Positions 6,954-16,312 of a stretch of DNA of 60,105 nucleotides are shown one piece after another. Origin of the DNA: Acidimicrobiales bacterium (GTDB lineage: Bacteria > Actinomycetota > Acidimicrobiia > Acidimicrobiales > AC-9); contig DASXCO010000017.1 in NCBI GenBank assembly GCA_036491125.1, forward strand, positions 1-60,105. The letters are read 5' to 3'. Position 1 is the stretch's first letter. Every line of letters begins with the position of its first letter. The notes under the pieces are model-generated. The model saw only the letters and a list, made by a program, of their open reading frames with translations. It ran no database searches and was not told where the DNA came from. The position numbers were made by a program, and so were the translations under genes.

Positions 6954-8513
6954 GTGAAGGAGCTCATCTATCCCCGCGTACTCCTGCCGGCCCTGAGCCG
7001 CCACGCCGATCGGGTCGGCTTCCACGACGAGGACTACCACGCCACGTGGGAGACCCATGGCGAGCGGGTCCTCCGTCTGGCCAGCGCCATGCGCAACGAG
7101 CTGGGACTACGCCCGGGTGACCGGTTCGGCGTCTTGGCGGTCAACAGCCACCGCTACCTCGAGCTCTTCCACGCAGGCCTCCTGGGAGCCGGGGTGATCA
7201 ACCCGCTCAACCTCCGCCTGGCGGCCAAGGAGCTGGCCTTCATCCTCAATGACTCGGGCACCGAGGTGGTCTTCACCGACTGGCTCTTCTCCGGTCTGCT
7301 CGAGCAGGCCCGGCCCGAGCTCGAGCACCTGCGCCAGGTGGTCCTCCTGGGCGACGGCGACGTGCCCCACGACCTGTCGTACGAGGACCTGATCGAGGCG
7401 GGAAAGCCCGCAGTGCCCCCCGAGCCGGAGGAGGTCGATCCCGCCGTGCTCATGTACACCGGGGGAACGACGGGCCTTCCGAAGGGCGTGGTGCTCAGCC
7501 AGCGGGCCGAGATGCTCAACCTCTACCACGCCGCCATCGCCGTCGGGCTCGGAGAGGACCGCATCTACCTGCACCAGACCCCGATGTTCCACGCTGCGTC
7601 CACGGCCGCCATCATGGGCATCCCAGCAGGAGGCGGCGTCTCGGTCTTCGTACCGCTCTTCAAGCCCGATCATGTGCTCGACGTGATCGAGCGATACCAG
7701 GTCAACCAGACCGTGATGGTCCCGACGATGATCGCCATGCTGCTCAACGACCCCAACTTCTCGTCCGAGCGCCTCGCCAGCCTCAAGTTCCTGACCTACG
7801 GCGCCTCACCGATGCCGGCCACCCTTCTGCAACGGGTCTTCGACGAGCTACCGGAGGTCAACCTCACCCAGGGCTACGGCATGACCGAGTCATCGTCGGT
7901 CCTCACCTGGCTCGACGAGAAGGACCACCGCCACGGCGGAGAGATCACGCGCTCGGCGGGCCGTCCGATGTGGGGAGTCGACGTGACCATCCAGGACGCC
8001 GATGGCCACACCCTCGCGACCGGCGAGCAGGGCGAGGTCTGCGCCCGGGCCGGCAACCTCATGGACCACTACTGGAACCGGCCCAAGGAGACCGAGGAGG
8101 CCTTCCGCGGGGGCTGGTACCACTCGGGCGACATGGGCAGGATCGACGCCGAGGGCTACCTCTTCCTCGTCGACCGGGTGAAGGACATGATCGTCACCGG
8201 AGGCGAGAACGTCTACTCGGTCGAGGTGGAGGAAGCGATCGGCAGCCACCCGGCGGTCGACCAGGTCGCGGTCATCGGCATCCCCAATGAGACGTGGGGC
8301 GAGCAGGTGCACGCCATCGTCGTGCTCAAGAAGGGGGCCTCGGCCACTGCCGAGGAGCTGATCAAGCACGCCCACGACAGCATCGCCGGGTACAAGGTCC
8401 CCAAGTCGGTGGAGTTCCGCTCCGAGCCGATTCCGCTGTCAGGGGCGATGAAGCCGCTCAAGCGGGAGCTGCGCAAGCCCTACTGGGAAGGCCGGGCGAC
8501 CGCCATCAGCTAG
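6954..8513 (+). CDS. Fatty-acyl-CoA synthetase (AMP-binding, class I adenylate-forming)
   Basis: 519 residues. Phosphate loop Y-T-G-G-T-T-G-L-P-K-G at 168-178, G-Y-G-M-T-E-S near residue 308, Y-H-S-G-D near 388, and V-K-D-M-I-V-T-G-G-E-N-V-Y-S near 410 define the ANL superfamily, with the hinge Asp and C-terminal Lys (P-L-S-G-A-M-K) present. It would activate a fatty or aromatic carboxylate to its CoA thioester through an acyl-AMP intermediate in the cytoplasm. Best overall resemblance is to FadD-type medium/long chain ligases. Start is GTG at 6954, set by the TAGCCT element. It overlaps the convergent malQ gene by 8 nt. Confidence 0.9.
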   Translation: MKELIYPRVLLPALSRHADRVGFHDEDYHATWETHGERVLRLASAMRNELGLRPGDRFGVLAVNSHRYLELFHAGLLGAGVINPLNLRLAAKELAFILNDSGTEVVFTDWLFSGLLEQARPELEHLRQVVLLGDGDVPHDLSYEDLIEAGKPAVPPEPEEVDPAVLMYTGGTTGLPKGVVLSQRAEMLNLYHAAIAVGLGEDRIYLHQTPMFHAASTAAIMGIPAGGGVSVFVPLFKPDHVLDVIERYQVNQTVMVPTMIAMLLNDPNFSSERLASLKFLTYGASPMPATLLQRVFDELPEVNLTQGYGMTESSSVLTWLDEKDHRHGGEITRSAGRPMWGVDVTIQDADGHTLATGEQGEVCARAGNLMDHYWNRPKETEEAFRGGWYHSGDMGRIDAEGYLFLVDRVKDMIVTGGENVYSVEVEEAIGSHPAVDQVAVIGIPNETWGEQVHAIVVLKKGASATAEELIKHAHDSIAGYKVPKSVEFRSEPIPLSGAMKPLKRELRKPYWEGRATAIS

Positions 8514-10374
8514 AGGCGCGACCCCGTCGCAGCGTGTCGGCCACGGCGACGACTCGGGGATCCGACAGCGCCCGCTCGAGCGGGACGGGGAGGGCCAGCG
8601 ACCAGTTCGGCCAGCCGTCGGTGGTGCCGGGCATGTTCGGTCGCTCCAGGACCCCGAGGGCGTCCTCCAGGGACGCAGTGACCACCGCGCTGGCCGCCTC
8701 GGCCAGCAGTCGGTGGGCGGCGACGATCACCTCGTCCAGCGGGGCGTTGTCCGCAAGCCCCAACAGGTCCCGCAACCGTGACCGAACTGCGTCGACCGCG
8801 GCGGCGTCGGGCTCGAGGGCCAGCCGCTGCTGGTCGGACAAGTCGGCGCCGGTCCACAAGCCGGCGACGGTTGGCAGGTCATGGGTGCTGATCGACGCCA
8901 TGGACCGGGCCGGGAAGTCGCGGGGGCTGCCGTCCTCGAACCAGAGCACTCGGGACGACAGCACGTTCCGGCGGGCCAGCTCCTCCCTCACGAAGGGCTC
9001 GACGGTGCCGAGGTCCTCGCCCACGATGAATGCCCGGGCCCGATCGCTCTCCAGGGCCAGCACGCCGAGGAGGTCGTTCGAGGGGTACCGGACGTAGGCA
9101 CCCTGTCGCGGATCTGTCCCGAGGGGGACCCAGTACTGGCGAAAGAGCCCCATGACGTGGTCCACCCGCAGCCCGCCCCCGTCACGAAGGTTGGCTCGGA
9201 GGGTCCGGGCGAAGGGCTCGTAGCCGGCGGCGCGCAGCTTCCAGGGGTCGAATGGCGGCAGGCCCCAGTCCTGCCCGAGCCGGTTGAAACCGTCGGGGGG
9301 AGCACCGACGGCCATCCCGGGCGCGAGCACGTCCTGCCACATCCAGGCGTCGGCCCCGTTCGGGTCGACGCCCACGGCCAGGTCCTGCACCAGGTCGACG
9401 TCGACGCCCGCCCTCGCCACCTGACGGTCGAGCAGCCACTGCAACCACTGGTGGAAGAGGACCCGGTGTCGATGTCGGGACACGAACGCCGACACGCCCG
9501 CGCCCTCCGGATGGCGCACCTCCGCTGGCCACTGCGGCCACGCCCCGAGGTGCACCTCCGACAGCGCGCAGAAGGCGGCGTAGCGAGTGAGCAACGGTCC
9601 CTCCGCGTCGCAGTAATGGTCGAAATCGGGGTCGCCGCCGAACCGGTCCCAGAGCCGCTCGAGAGCGCCGAGCTTGAGCTCCCAGACCCGAGGGCGCTGG
9701 ACGAGTCGCTGTTCGTTCAGTGCCTGCCCGGCGGCCGCCAGCCGATGCAGCTCCGCGCCACCGGCCCCCGGCACCTCCTCGATCCGCAGGTAGAGCGGGT
9801 TGCGCCAGCACCGGCTGCTCGGAAAGTAGGGGCTGGCCTGCTGCGGCACGGCGGGTCGGCTGGCGTGAAGCGGGCTGACCAGAACGGTCGATGCCCCCTG
9901 GCCAGCGGACCACTGGGCCAGGCTTCTCAGGTCGGCCAGGTCGCCGATGCCCCAGCTGCGCCGCGACCGCAGTGCGGGAAGCTGCACCGCCCAACCCCAG
10001 GCCCGCTGCCCGCTCGGCAATCGACAGCGCCCTGGGCTCACGATCAGTCGCATCGTCTGGCCGTCGGTCGCGCGCCGCAGCTGATGGTAACCGCACGGTA
10101 CCCCGGGCGGCAGCCGGCCGTGCGCCGTCATGGACGTCCCGTCCTCCAGGGTCAGCTCCCACGGCCCCGGCAGCGACACGTCGTCGTCGTGGCGAACGAC
10201 CCGCACACCTGGTGGCCCGTGCGGCCCAGCGTGCGCCGCTTCTGCAATGCCGAGGGCATCGCCGATCGCCTCGATGGTCGACGGCGGCGCCTGGTGCCAA
10301 CGACCGTCGTCGCCGCGGTACGCGGGCTCGACACCCCACTCCCGCAGATCCGGGACGCGGCGGCGGGCGTGCAC
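8506..10374 (-). CDS. malQ: 4-alpha-glucanotransferase (amylomaltase)
   Basis: 622 residues, glycoside hydrolase family 77. G-G-G-L-R-V-D-H-V-M-G-L carries the nucleophile Asp, G-E-D-L-G-T-V the acid/base Glu, and S-T-H-D-L-P-T the third acidic residue. An N-terminal extension of about 130 residues, as in mycobacterial MalQ, precedes the barrel. The enzyme transfers alpha-1,4-glucan segments between maltodextrins, so it acts in glycogen or maltose turnover. No other glycogen gene is adjacent, but a MalEFGK-type importer lies at 49-53.6 kb. Start is GTG. It is divergent from the hydrolase at 10417 and ends inside the 3-prime end of the acyl-CoA synthetase. Confidence 0.93.
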   Translation of the reverse strand: MHARRRVPDLREWGVEPAYRGDDGRWHQAPPSTIEAIGDALGIAEAAHAGPHGPPGVRVVRHDDDVSLPGPWELTLEDGTSMTAHGRLPPGVPCGYHQLRRATDGQTMRLIVSPGRCRLPSGQRAWGWAVQLPALRSRRSWGIGDLADLRSLAQWSAGQGASTVLVSPLHASRPAVPQQASPYFPSSRCWRNPLYLRIEEVPGAGGAELHRLAAAGQALNEQRLVQRPRVWELKLGALERLWDRFGGDPDFDHYCDAEGPLLTRYAAFCALSEVHLGAWPQWPAEVRHPEGAGVSAFVSRHRHRVLFHQWLQWLLDRQVARAGVDVDLVQDLAVGVDPNGADAWMWQDVLAPGMAVGAPPDGFNRLGQDWGLPPFDPWKLRAAGYEPFARTLRANLRDGGGLRVDHVMGLFRQYWVPLGTDPRQGAYVRYPSNDLLGVLALESDRARAFIVGEDLGTVEPFVREELARRNVLSSRVLWFEDGSPRDFPARSMASISTHDLPTVAGLWTGADLSDQQRLALEPDAAAVDAVRSRLRDLLGLADNAPLDEVIVAAHRLLAEAASAVVTASLEDALGVLERPNMPGTTDGWPNWSLALPVPLERALSDPRVVAVADTLRRGRASS

Positions 10375-10403
10375 CGGGTGAGGTTAGTGTCCGCGAGCAC
10401 CAC

Positions 10404-10409
10404 TATCGT
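10404..10409 (+). promoter_or_regulatory. -10 element TATCGT, leaderless start of alpha/beta hydrolase
   Basis: TATCGT followed after 7 nt by GTG at 10417. Confidence 0.4.
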
Positions 10410-10416
10410 CACGTCG

Positions 10417-11274
10417 GTGCCGCCCGCCGTGACGACCAGCGATGGCGTCGAGATCGCCGTCCACGACCTCGGCGGAGACGGACCGCCGATGCTGTTCGCC
10501 CACGCGACGGGGTTCCATGGCCTCGTCTTCGCCCCCCTCGCCCACCTGCTGAGTGGGCAGTTTCACGGCGTCGCCCTCGACTTGCGGGGTCACGGCGACT
10601 CTGGATTGCCGCTGGGGATGGACTTCGACTGGCACGGCTTCGGGCGCGATGTCCTGGCCACCGTCGACGGTCTGGGGCTGACGCGGCCGTTCGGAGTCGG
10701 CCACTCAGGTGGCGGCGCCGGCCTGCTGCTGGCCGAGCAGGCCCGCCCGGGAACGTTCCGGGCGCTCTACCTCTTCGAGCCCATCGTGTTCCCCCCGAAC
10801 GGCCCGTTCCCCACCGGCGCGGGCGACAATCCCCTCTCGGAGGCGGCCCGCCGCCGGCGGGAGATCTTCGACTCCCGCCAGGAAGCCTTCGACAACTACG
10901 CCTCCAAGCCGCCGTTCGACCGAGTGGCCCCCGAGGCCCTGCGCGCCTACGTCGATCATGGATTCGCCGATCTCGACGACGGCCGCGTCCAACTCAAGTG
11001 CCGGGGGGAGACAGAAGCCCTGGTCTACGAGCAGAGCTGGCGCCACGACGCCTACGACCACCTGGCCGAGGTCCGATGCCCGGTGACGGTCGCCTGCGGC
11101 GCTACGTCGGACACCTACGGCACCGACCTGGTCGAGGCCATCGTCGATCGTCTCCCGCGGGCCCGCGCCGAGGTCGTGCCCGGCGTCGGCCATTTCGGAC
11201 CCCTCGAGGACCCAGCCCTCCTGGCCAGCTCGATTCGGTCGGCCTTCGCCGCCGAGGGGCAGCCGCCCGCCTGA
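10417..11274 (+). CDS. Alpha/beta hydrolase
   Basis: 285 residues. Oxyanion segment F-A-H-A-T-G-F-H-G, D-L-R-G-H-G-D-S-G, nucleophile elbow G-H-S-G-G-G and catalytic His in G-V-G-H-F-G-P show a standard alpha/beta hydrolase. The lid region carries Y-L-F-E-P-I-V-F-P-P, typical of actinobacterial esterase/epoxide hydrolase-like members; the substrate is unknown. Several in-frame GTG codons (10387, 10417, 10429) could start it; 10417 is preferred because a TATCGT element lies 7 nt before it and homology begins soon after. Divergent from malQ; 42 nt before the nuclease gene. Confidence 0.85.
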   Translation: MPPAVTTSDGVEIAVHDLGGDGPPMLFAHATGFHGLVFAPLAHLLSGQFHGVALDLRGHGDSGLPLGMDFDWHGFGRDVLATVDGLGLTRPFGVGHSGGGAGLLLAEQARPGTFRALYLFEPIVFPPNGPFPTGAGDNPLSEAARRRREIFDSRQEAFDNYASKPPFDRVAPEALRAYVDHGFADLDDGRVQLKCRGETEALVYEQSWRHDAYDHLAEVRCPVTVACGATSDTYGTDLVEAIVDRLPRARAEVVPGVGHFGPLEDPALLASSIRSAFAAEGQPPA

Positions 11275-11303
11275 GGTCCCCCCCGGGTGATACACCCCGC
11301 CTC

Positions 11304-11309
11304 TAGCCT
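11304..11309 (+). promoter_or_regulatory. -10 element TAGCCT, leaderless start of RecB-like nuclease
   Basis: TAGCCT followed after 7 nt by ATG at 11317. This decides against the longer reading from 11287. Confidence 0.5.
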
Positions 11310-11316
11310 GGGGGCG

Positions 11317-12126
11317 ATGTCCTTACCGCTTCCGAGCGCCCTGTCCCCCTCGAAGGTGTCGTCGTTCAAGGATTGCGCGCTGGCGTTCCGCTTCTCGGCG
11401 ATCGATCGGCTGCCCGAGCCCCCCTCCCCGTGGACGGTCAAGGGCAACCTCGTCCACCGCGCCCTGGAGCACCTGTTCTGGCAGGTCCCCGCCGGAGAGC
11501 GCACCATCGCGGTGGGACTCGAGCAGCTCGACCGGGCCTGGGAGTCCCCCGAGGAGGAGCCCGAGCTGGCTGCCCTCGGGCTCACGCCGACCGAGACCGA
11601 CGAGCTTCGTGCCGACACCGAGCGGCTGGTCCGGGGCTACTTCGAGCTCGAGGACCCGAACGAGGTGACTGCGGTGGGCATGGAGCTCGCACTCGAGGCC
11701 GACCTGGGTGACCTCCGGCTCAGGGGCATCATCGACCGCCTCGACGTCGATCGGGACGGGCGGCTCGTGGTCACTGACTACAAGACGGGGCGGGTCCCGG
11801 GTCAGGCTCAGGAGCAGCTGCGTCTGGCCGGCGTCCACTTCTACGCCTTCCTGTGCGAGCAGGTGCTGGGGGAGCGGCCCGCTCGGGTGCAGCTGCTCTA
11901 CCTGCGCGAGCCGCTGAGCATCTCGACCATCCCGTCCGACCAGTCCGTGCAGGGGCTTCGCCGCCGGACCTCGGCGATCTGGGCGGCGATCGAGCGGGCG
12001 TGCCGGGACGAGGACTTCCGGCCCAAGCCCTCCGCCCTATGCGGGTACTGCAACTGGCAGGAGTTCTGCCCTGCGTTCGGCGGTGACCCGGCCCGCGCCG
12101 GCGCGAGCCAACCGACGCTGGTCTGA
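11317..12126 (+). CDS. RecB/AddB-family PD-(D/E)XK exonuclease with iron-sulfur cysteines
   Basis: 269 residues. N-terminal S-P-S-K-V-S-S-F-K-D-C, V-K-G-N-L-V-H-R-A-L-E-H-L-F, then G-I-I-D-R-L-D-V-D and V-V-T-D-Y-K-T-G give the PD-(D/E)XK nuclease core (D...D-Y-K). Three C-terminal Cys in C-G-Y-C-N-W-Q-E-F-C together with the N-terminal Cys form the four ligands of the AddB/Cas4-type 4Fe-4S staple. Stand-alone proteins of this type are common in actinobacteria and probably process DNA ends, but their partners are not established. No Cas genes or CRISPR are present, so Cas4 is unlikely. The next gene starts 1 nt after the stop. Confidence 0.87.
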   Translation: MSLPLPSALSPSKVSSFKDCALAFRFSAIDRLPEPPSPWTVKGNLVHRALEHLFWQVPAGERTIAVGLEQLDRAWESPEEEPELAALGLTPTETDELRADTERLVRGYFELEDPNEVTAVGMELALEADLGDLRLRGIIDRLDVDRDGRLVVTDYKTGRVPGQAQEQLRLAGVHFYAFLCEQVLGERPARVQLLYLREPLSISTIPSDQSVQGLRRRTSAIWAAIERACRDEDFRPKPSALCGYCNWQEFCPAFGGDPARAGASQPTLV

Positions 12127-12127
12127 G

Positions 12128-12679
12128 GTGCGTGTAGCGGCCTTCGACGAGCGTGTCGACGCCGCCTTCGACCGCCTTCGGGGCAATCGGGTCGCCGACC
12201 GGGTGTGGTACGGGGCCTCGGCGGTCGGCGACCACAGCCTCATCTGGCTGATCGTGGGGGCCGCACGGGGCCTGGGCTCCGACCGCCGCCGGCGGTCGGC
12301 GTTGCGCATGGCCGCCGCCCTGGGCGTCGAGTCGGTGCTGGTGAACGTGGGCGTCAAGTCGCTCGTTCGACGCCGGCGCCCGCCATCGTCGGGCCCTCGC
12401 CCCCTCCCCCTGCGCCAGCCCCTCACGAGCAGCTTCCCGAGCGGCCACGCCACCTCGGCCTTCTGCGCCGCCGGGCTGCTGTCAGAGGACGACCCACTGT
12501 GGCCGCTCTACTACGGCCTGGCCGTGGTGGTGGCCTCGAGCAGGATCCACGTCCGCATCCATCACGCATCGGACGTGCTGGCCGGAGCGGCGATCGGCGT
12601 CCTGCTCGGACGCATCGGACGGCGGCTCGCTCCACTCCCAGAGCGGAGCGCGGAATCTCGGCCGCGCCCGAGGCGTTGA
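12128..12679 (+). CDS. PAP2-family membrane phosphatase
   Basis: 183 residues with the three PAP2 motifs: K-S-L-V-R-R-R-R-P, S-F-P-S-G-H-A-T and S-R-I-H-V-R-I-H-H-A-S-D. Hydrophobic stretches around them predict three to five membrane helices. Such enzymes remove phosphate from phosphatidate, undecaprenyl diphosphate or related lipids with the active site facing the outer leaflet. GTG at 12128 directly follows the nuclease stop and gives the best length; an upstream ATG at 12083 would overlap the nuclease. Cotranscription with the nuclease is likely by spacing only. Confidence 0.87.
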   Translation: MRVAAFDERVDAAFDRLRGNRVADRVWYGASAVGDHSLIWLIVGAARGLGSDRRRRSALRMAAALGVESVLVNVGVKSLVRRRRPPSSGPRPLPLRQPLTSSFPSGHATSAFCAAGLLSEDDPLWPLYYGLAVVVASSRIHVRIHHASDVLAGAAIGVLLGRIGRRLAPLPERSAESRPRPRR

Positions 12680-12686
12680 GCTGTTC

Positions 12687-13292
12687 ATGACCAGCCTGTC
12701 GTTCGACGTCAACTGGGACTATCGCTGTCCCTTTGCCCGCAACGCCCACGAGCACCTGGTAGCGGCCCTCGCCGGCGGCGCCGACTGGGAAGTGGGCTTC
12801 GTGCCCTTCTCGCTCAGCCAGATCCACGCGGAGGAGGGTGAGCCCGCTGTCTGGGACGACCCCGAGAAGGCCTCGCACCTCCTCGCCATGCAGGCGGGCA
12901 TCGTCGTGCGGGACCGCTACCCGGACAAGTTCTACGACGTGCACATGGGCCTGTTCCGAGCCCGTCACGACGAGAGCAAGGACCTCCGCGAGGAGGCCGA
13001 GGTGCGCCAGGTGCTGGCCGACCACGGCGTGGACCCCGACGCGGTGCTCGCCGAGATCGCGGACGGATGGCCGCTCGAGACGTTCCGCAAGGCCCACGAG
13101 AGCGCGGTCAACGACCACCGGGCCTTCGGCGTGCCGACATTCATGGTCGACGGTCAGGCCGTCTTCGTCCGGCTCATGACCCGTCCGCAGGGTGACGCCG
13201 AGCTCGCCCGCACGACCATCGAGCACGTCGTCACCCTGGCCCAGAGCCGACCGGAGCTCAACGAGTTCAAGCACACCAGCATCTCCCGCTGA
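12687..13292 (+). CDS. DsbA-family thioredoxin-fold protein with a single active-site Cys
   Basis: 201 residues of the DSBA/FrnE/2-hydroxychromene-2-carboxylate isomerase family. The N-terminal strand reads F-D-V-N-W-D-Y-R-C-P-F-A, where a true disulfide oxidoreductase would have C-x-x-C; the second Cys is Ala. The cis-Pro loop is present as F-G-V-P-T-F-M-V-D-G. No signal peptide, so cytoplasmic. With one Cys it may bind or isomerise thiol adducts, possibly of mycothiol, rather than form disulfides; that is inference. It starts 8 nt after the PAP2 stop. Confidence 0.82.
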   Translation: MTSLSFDVNWDYRCPFARNAHEHLVAALAGGADWEVGFVPFSLSQIHAEEGEPAVWDDPEKASHLLAMQAGIVVRDRYPDKFYDVHMGLFRARHDESKDLREEAEVRQVLADHGVDPDAVLAEIADGWPLETFRKAHESAVNDHRAFGVPTFMVDGQAVFVRLMTRPQGDAELARTTIEHVVTLAQSRPELNEFKHTSISR

Positions 13293-13324
13293 GTCCGGCG
13301 AGGCGTCGCATCAGGTCGCCGCAC

Positions 13325-13330
13325 TACCCT
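13325..13330 (+). promoter_or_regulatory. -10 element TACCCT, leaderless start of WS/DGAT gene
   Basis: TACCCT followed after 7 nt (GACGGCG) by ATG at 13338. Confidence 0.45.
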
Positions 13331-13337
13331 GACGGCG

Positions 13338-14738
13338 ATGTCACAGGACGCACAGCCGGGCTCGGTGCCGCTCACCGGCCCCGAGGCCCTGATGTGGACC
13401 GTCGAGCGAGATCCGGTGTTGCGGTCGTCCTTCCTCAACCTGACGCTGCTCGATCGGGCCCCCGACTACGACCGCTTCTACGCCCGCATGGCCAACGCCG
13501 TCCGGGGCCTGCCCCGGCTTCGCCAGCGGGTCGAGCTGGCCCCGTTGCCGTTGGCACCGCCGGAGTGGGTGGACGACCCTGAGTTCGACCTCGGTTACCA
13601 CCTTCGTCGGATCGCGCTCCCAGAACCGGGGACGGACCGTCAGCTGCTCGATCTCGGCGCCATGTGGTTGCAGGACCCCTTCGACCAGCGCCGGCCCCTC
13701 TGGCAGATGAGGGTCGTCGAGGGCTTGTCGGGTGGCCGGGCCGCGCTCCTGGCCAAGCTCCACCACGCCGTGACCGATGGCGTGGGAGGCGTCCGCTTGT
13801 CGACCAGCTTCATCGACCTGTCCCGCGACGCCCCCGGCCCGGAGCCCGTGAGCGGTGACGGCGCCCCCCGACCGTTCGACAGCGGACCGGTCCGGCTGAT
13901 GACCGAGATGCGCCGCCAGCTCGGCCGGGTCCCGCACGCTGTCACCGGCATGTGGACCGGCGCCGTCGAGATCGCGTCGCACCCCCAGTCTCTCGGTCGC
14001 GATACGGCGGACGTGATGGAGAGCGCCCGGTCGATGGTGCGCCAGGCGCTGGTGACCGACGGCGCCCGTTCGCCGCTGTGGGCCGGACGGCGGTCGACCG
14101 CCCGTCACTTCGAGGTGCTGAGCATCGACCTCGACGAGGCGAAGCGGACCGCCGGTGCCCTCGGGGGCACCGTCAACGACGTGTTCGTGACCGGCGTCGC
14201 TGGAGGCGCCGCCGCCTATCATCGGGCCCGCGGGGTCGACGCGGACGAGCTGCGGATCTCGATGCCCGTGAGCACCCGCCACGATCGCTCGGCGGGCGGC
14301 AACTCGTTCACCCCGGCTCGGGTGCTCGTGCCGGCCGGGATCCTCGACCCCGTCGAGCGGTTCCGGGCCGTCCACGACCGCCTCGCCAGCGTCAAGGCCG
14401 AGCGGGCGCTGGGCCTGGCCGACGCGCTGACCGGCGTGCTGACCGGCCTGCCCGGTCCGCTGCTCACCCGGCTGGTCCGCCAGCAGGTGGAAACGGTGGA
14501 CCTGGCCGCATCCAACGTGCGCGGCGCACCGGTCGACATCTTCGTGGCCGGGGCGCTCGTCCTGTCCAACCATCCGATGGGCCCCACTGGTGGCACCGCC
14601 TTCAACGCGAGCGTGCTGTCGTACCGCTCCCAGCTCGACATGGGCATCAACAGCGACTCGGCCGCCATCGACGACCCGGTCCTCCTTCGTCACTGCATCG
14701 CCGAGTCCCTCGCCGAGATCATGGCGGCGGCACCCTGA
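13338..14738 (+). CDS. Wax ester synthase / diacylglycerol O-acyltransferase (WS/DGAT)
   Basis: 466 residues, usual family length. The catalytic motif H-H-A-V-T-D-G lies at 142-148, and the second half has N-D-V-F-V-T-G and the N-V-R-G-A-P-V loop near the C-terminus. The enzyme joins acyl-CoA to a long-chain alcohol or diacylglycerol at the inner membrane face, making wax esters or triacylglycerol as storage lipid. Neighbouring acyl-CoA genes support a lipid-storing organism. A leaderless-type element precedes the ATG. Which product is made cannot be decided from sequence. Confidence 0.92.
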   Translation: MSQDAQPGSVPLTGPEALMWTVERDPVLRSSFLNLTLLDRAPDYDRFYARMANAVRGLPRLRQRVELAPLPLAPPEWVDDPEFDLGYHLRRIALPEPGTDRQLLDLGAMWLQDPFDQRRPLWQMRVVEGLSGGRAALLAKLHHAVTDGVGGVRLSTSFIDLSRDAPGPEPVSGDGAPRPFDSGPVRLMTEMRRQLGRVPHAVTGMWTGAVEIASHPQSLGRDTADVMESARSMVRQALVTDGARSPLWAGRRSTARHFEVLSIDLDEAKRTAGALGGTVNDVFVTGVAGGAAAYHRARGVDADELRISMPVSTRHDRSAGGNSFTPARVLVPAGILDPVERFRAVHDRLASVKAERALGLADALTGVLTGLPGPLLTRLVRQQVETVDLAASNVRGAPVDIFVAGALVLSNHPMGPTGGTAFNASVLSYRSQLDMGINSDSAAIDDPVLLRHCIAESLAEIMAAAP

Positions 14739-14798
14739 CGCGAACCTAGGCACTGCGCGCCTGCGGCTTGACCCTCGGGCCGGCCTCCCGGGCCGGCC

Positions 14799-14804
14799 TA
14801 GGAT
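14799..14804 (+). promoter_or_regulatory. -10 element TAGGAT, leaderless start of SDR gene
   Basis: TAGGAT followed after 7 nt by ATG at 14812. A direct repeat GGGCCGGCCT lies just upstream. Confidence 0.45.
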
Positions 14805-14811
14805 CGGCGCC

Positions 14812-15651
14812 ATGGAGCTCGACGACCGGGTGGTGGTGGTCACAGGCGGCGCCAGCGGCATCGGTCGGGCCCTGTGCCGGCGCTTCGCCGCCGAGGGGGC
14901 TCGGGCCGTCGTGGTGGCCGACATCGCCGCGGATGGCGCCCGAGCCACCGCCGCCGAGTTGCAGGACGAGAACGGCGCGACGACGCGGGCGCTGGCCGTC
15001 CCGACCGACGTCACCCGCGAGGGCGACATCGTCGCGCTGGTGGAGCAGACGGAGCAGACCTTCGGTCCCGTCGATCTGTTCTGCTCGAACGCCGGGATCG
15101 CCATCGGTGGTGGGGCCGAGGTGCCCGACGAGTCGTGGGAGACGATCTGGCACGTCAACGTCATGGCCCACGTCTACGCCGCCCGGGCCGTACTACCGGG
15201 CATGCTCGCCCGGGGTGAGGGCTACCTGCTGAACACGGCATCGGCGGCGGGACTGCTCACCAACCTCGGCGCCGCCCCCTACTCGGTCACCAAGCACGCG
15301 GCCGTCGGCCTGGCCGAGTGGCTCGCCATCACCCACGGCGACGCGGGGATCAAGGTCTCGTGCCTGTGCCCTCAGGGCGTGCGCACGTCGATGCTCGAGG
15401 GCGGCCTCGATCCTGCACATGACGAGGGTGGCGACCAGTCGTTCCCCGCTGGTCAGGTGGTGGTGGCGTCCGGCGACGTGCTGGAGCCGGAGGACGTCGC
15501 CGAGGCCGTGGTCGACGGACTGCGGGAGGAGACCTTTCTCATCCTCCCCCATCCGGAGGTGGGCGAGTACTTCCGCCACAAGGCCGGTGATTACGACCGC
15601 TGGCTTCGAGGCATGCGGCGGCTCCAGCAGCGGCTGATTGCCCCCGAATGA
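14812..15651 (+). CDS. Short-chain dehydrogenase/reductase
   Basis: 279 residues, classical SDR. Cofactor loop T-G-G-A-S-G-I-G at about 12-19, N-A-G, Ser in S-A-A-G, and catalytic Y157-x3-K161 in Y-S-V-T-K. The Asp after strand 2 (V-V-A-D-I) favours NAD(H). Substrate unknown; the family includes 3-hydroxyacyl and steroid dehydrogenases, and the setting of acyl-CoA genes fits a lipid alcohol. The stop lies 13 nt from the convergent membrane-protein stop. Confidence 0.9.
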   Translation: MELDDRVVVVTGGASGIGRALCRRFAAEGARAVVVADIAADGARATAAELQDENGATTRALAVPTDVTREGDIVALVEQTEQTFGPVDLFCSNAGIAIGGGAEVPDESWETIWHVNVMAHVYAARAVLPGMLARGEGYLLNTASAAGLLTNLGAAPYSVTKHAAVGLAEWLAITHGDAGIKVSCLCPQGVRTSMLEGGLDPAHDEGGDQSFPAGQVVVASGDVLEPEDVAEAVVDGLREETFLILPHPEVGEYFRHKAGDYDRWLRGMRRLQQRLIAPE

Positions 15652-15664
15652 TCAGATCGGCGGA

Positions 15665-16312
15665 TCAGGTCAGGATGTTGACCGCCCGGGCGGCGACCAC
15701 CGCCACGGTCACCAACGACACCGAAGCCTGCAGGAGCATCAGCAGCTTGCTCCACGGACTGAGCGGCATCGTGTCCGTCGGGCTGAACGCTGTGCAGTTG
15801 GTGAATGACGTGTACAGGTAGTCGACGAAGCCCGGCATCCAGTCCTGCACGGCAACATCGGGCGTCGACATCTGGGGAAAGAGGAAGTCCGGACGCCGGC
15901 GCTCGCCGAACGCACGCGCCACGGGACCACCCCGGTCGAGCTCCCAGTACCACAGCGTGAAGACGAGGACGTTGGTGATCCAGATCTCGATGGCGGACAG
16001 GATCAGCGACCGACCGCCGAGCTTGATCCCGTGGAGCAGCCCGTGCACCAGCAGCCCGGTGGAGAAGGCGTTGAACAGCGAGATGAGCGCGATCAGCGTC
16101 ACCGAGGCGGCGCGGGTCGCCTGCGTCTCCCTCGTCAGACGGACCGGGTTGGCGATGAGGAGCGGGATGATCAGGGCCGCCTCCAGGGCGGGCAGGATCC
16201 ACTTCGGTCCCAGCACGAACTTGCCCGGGAGGGCGAAGTACATGCCGAGCGCGGCGGCGACGGTGGCGATGGCCGGCCACCGGTGCTCGCCCAGCTTGAG
16301 CTCGGGGCTCAC
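15665..16312 (-). CDS. Multi-pass membrane protein, DUF1345-like, coupled to ligD
   Basis: 215 residues with about five or six hydrophobic segments. Near the C-terminus D-Y-L-Y-T-S-F-T-N-C-T-A-F-S-P-T-D-T-M-P-L sits between two membrane helices, like the pore-loop region of DUF1345 proteins and small ion channels. GTG at 16312 overlaps the ligase stop in a GTGA arrangement, so translation is coupled to the DNA ligase gene. A link between a membrane protein and end joining is not known to me and may be only operon economy. The open frame extends upstream to 16834 but only as a ligD shadow. Confidence 0.72.
   Translation of the reverse strand: MSPELKLGEHRWPAIATVAAALGMYFALPGKFVLGPKWILPALEAALIIPLLIANPVRLTRETQATRAASVTLIALISLFNAFSTGLLVHGLLHGIKLGGRSLILSAIEIWITNVLVFTLWYWELDRGGPVARAFGERRRPDFLFPQMSTPDVAVQDWMPGFVDYLYTSFTNCTAFSPTDTMPLSPWSKLLMLLQASVSLVTVAVVAARAVNILT

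Noticed and set aside
8881-10386. Long plus-strand open frame opposite malQ
   Set aside because: Residue composition is His/Gln/Gly rich shadow; malQ motifs on the minus strand explain the region.
11317-12126. Cas4
   Set aside because: Fold and Cys pattern fit but there are no CRISPR repeats or other cas genes; a generic RecB-like nuclease fits better.
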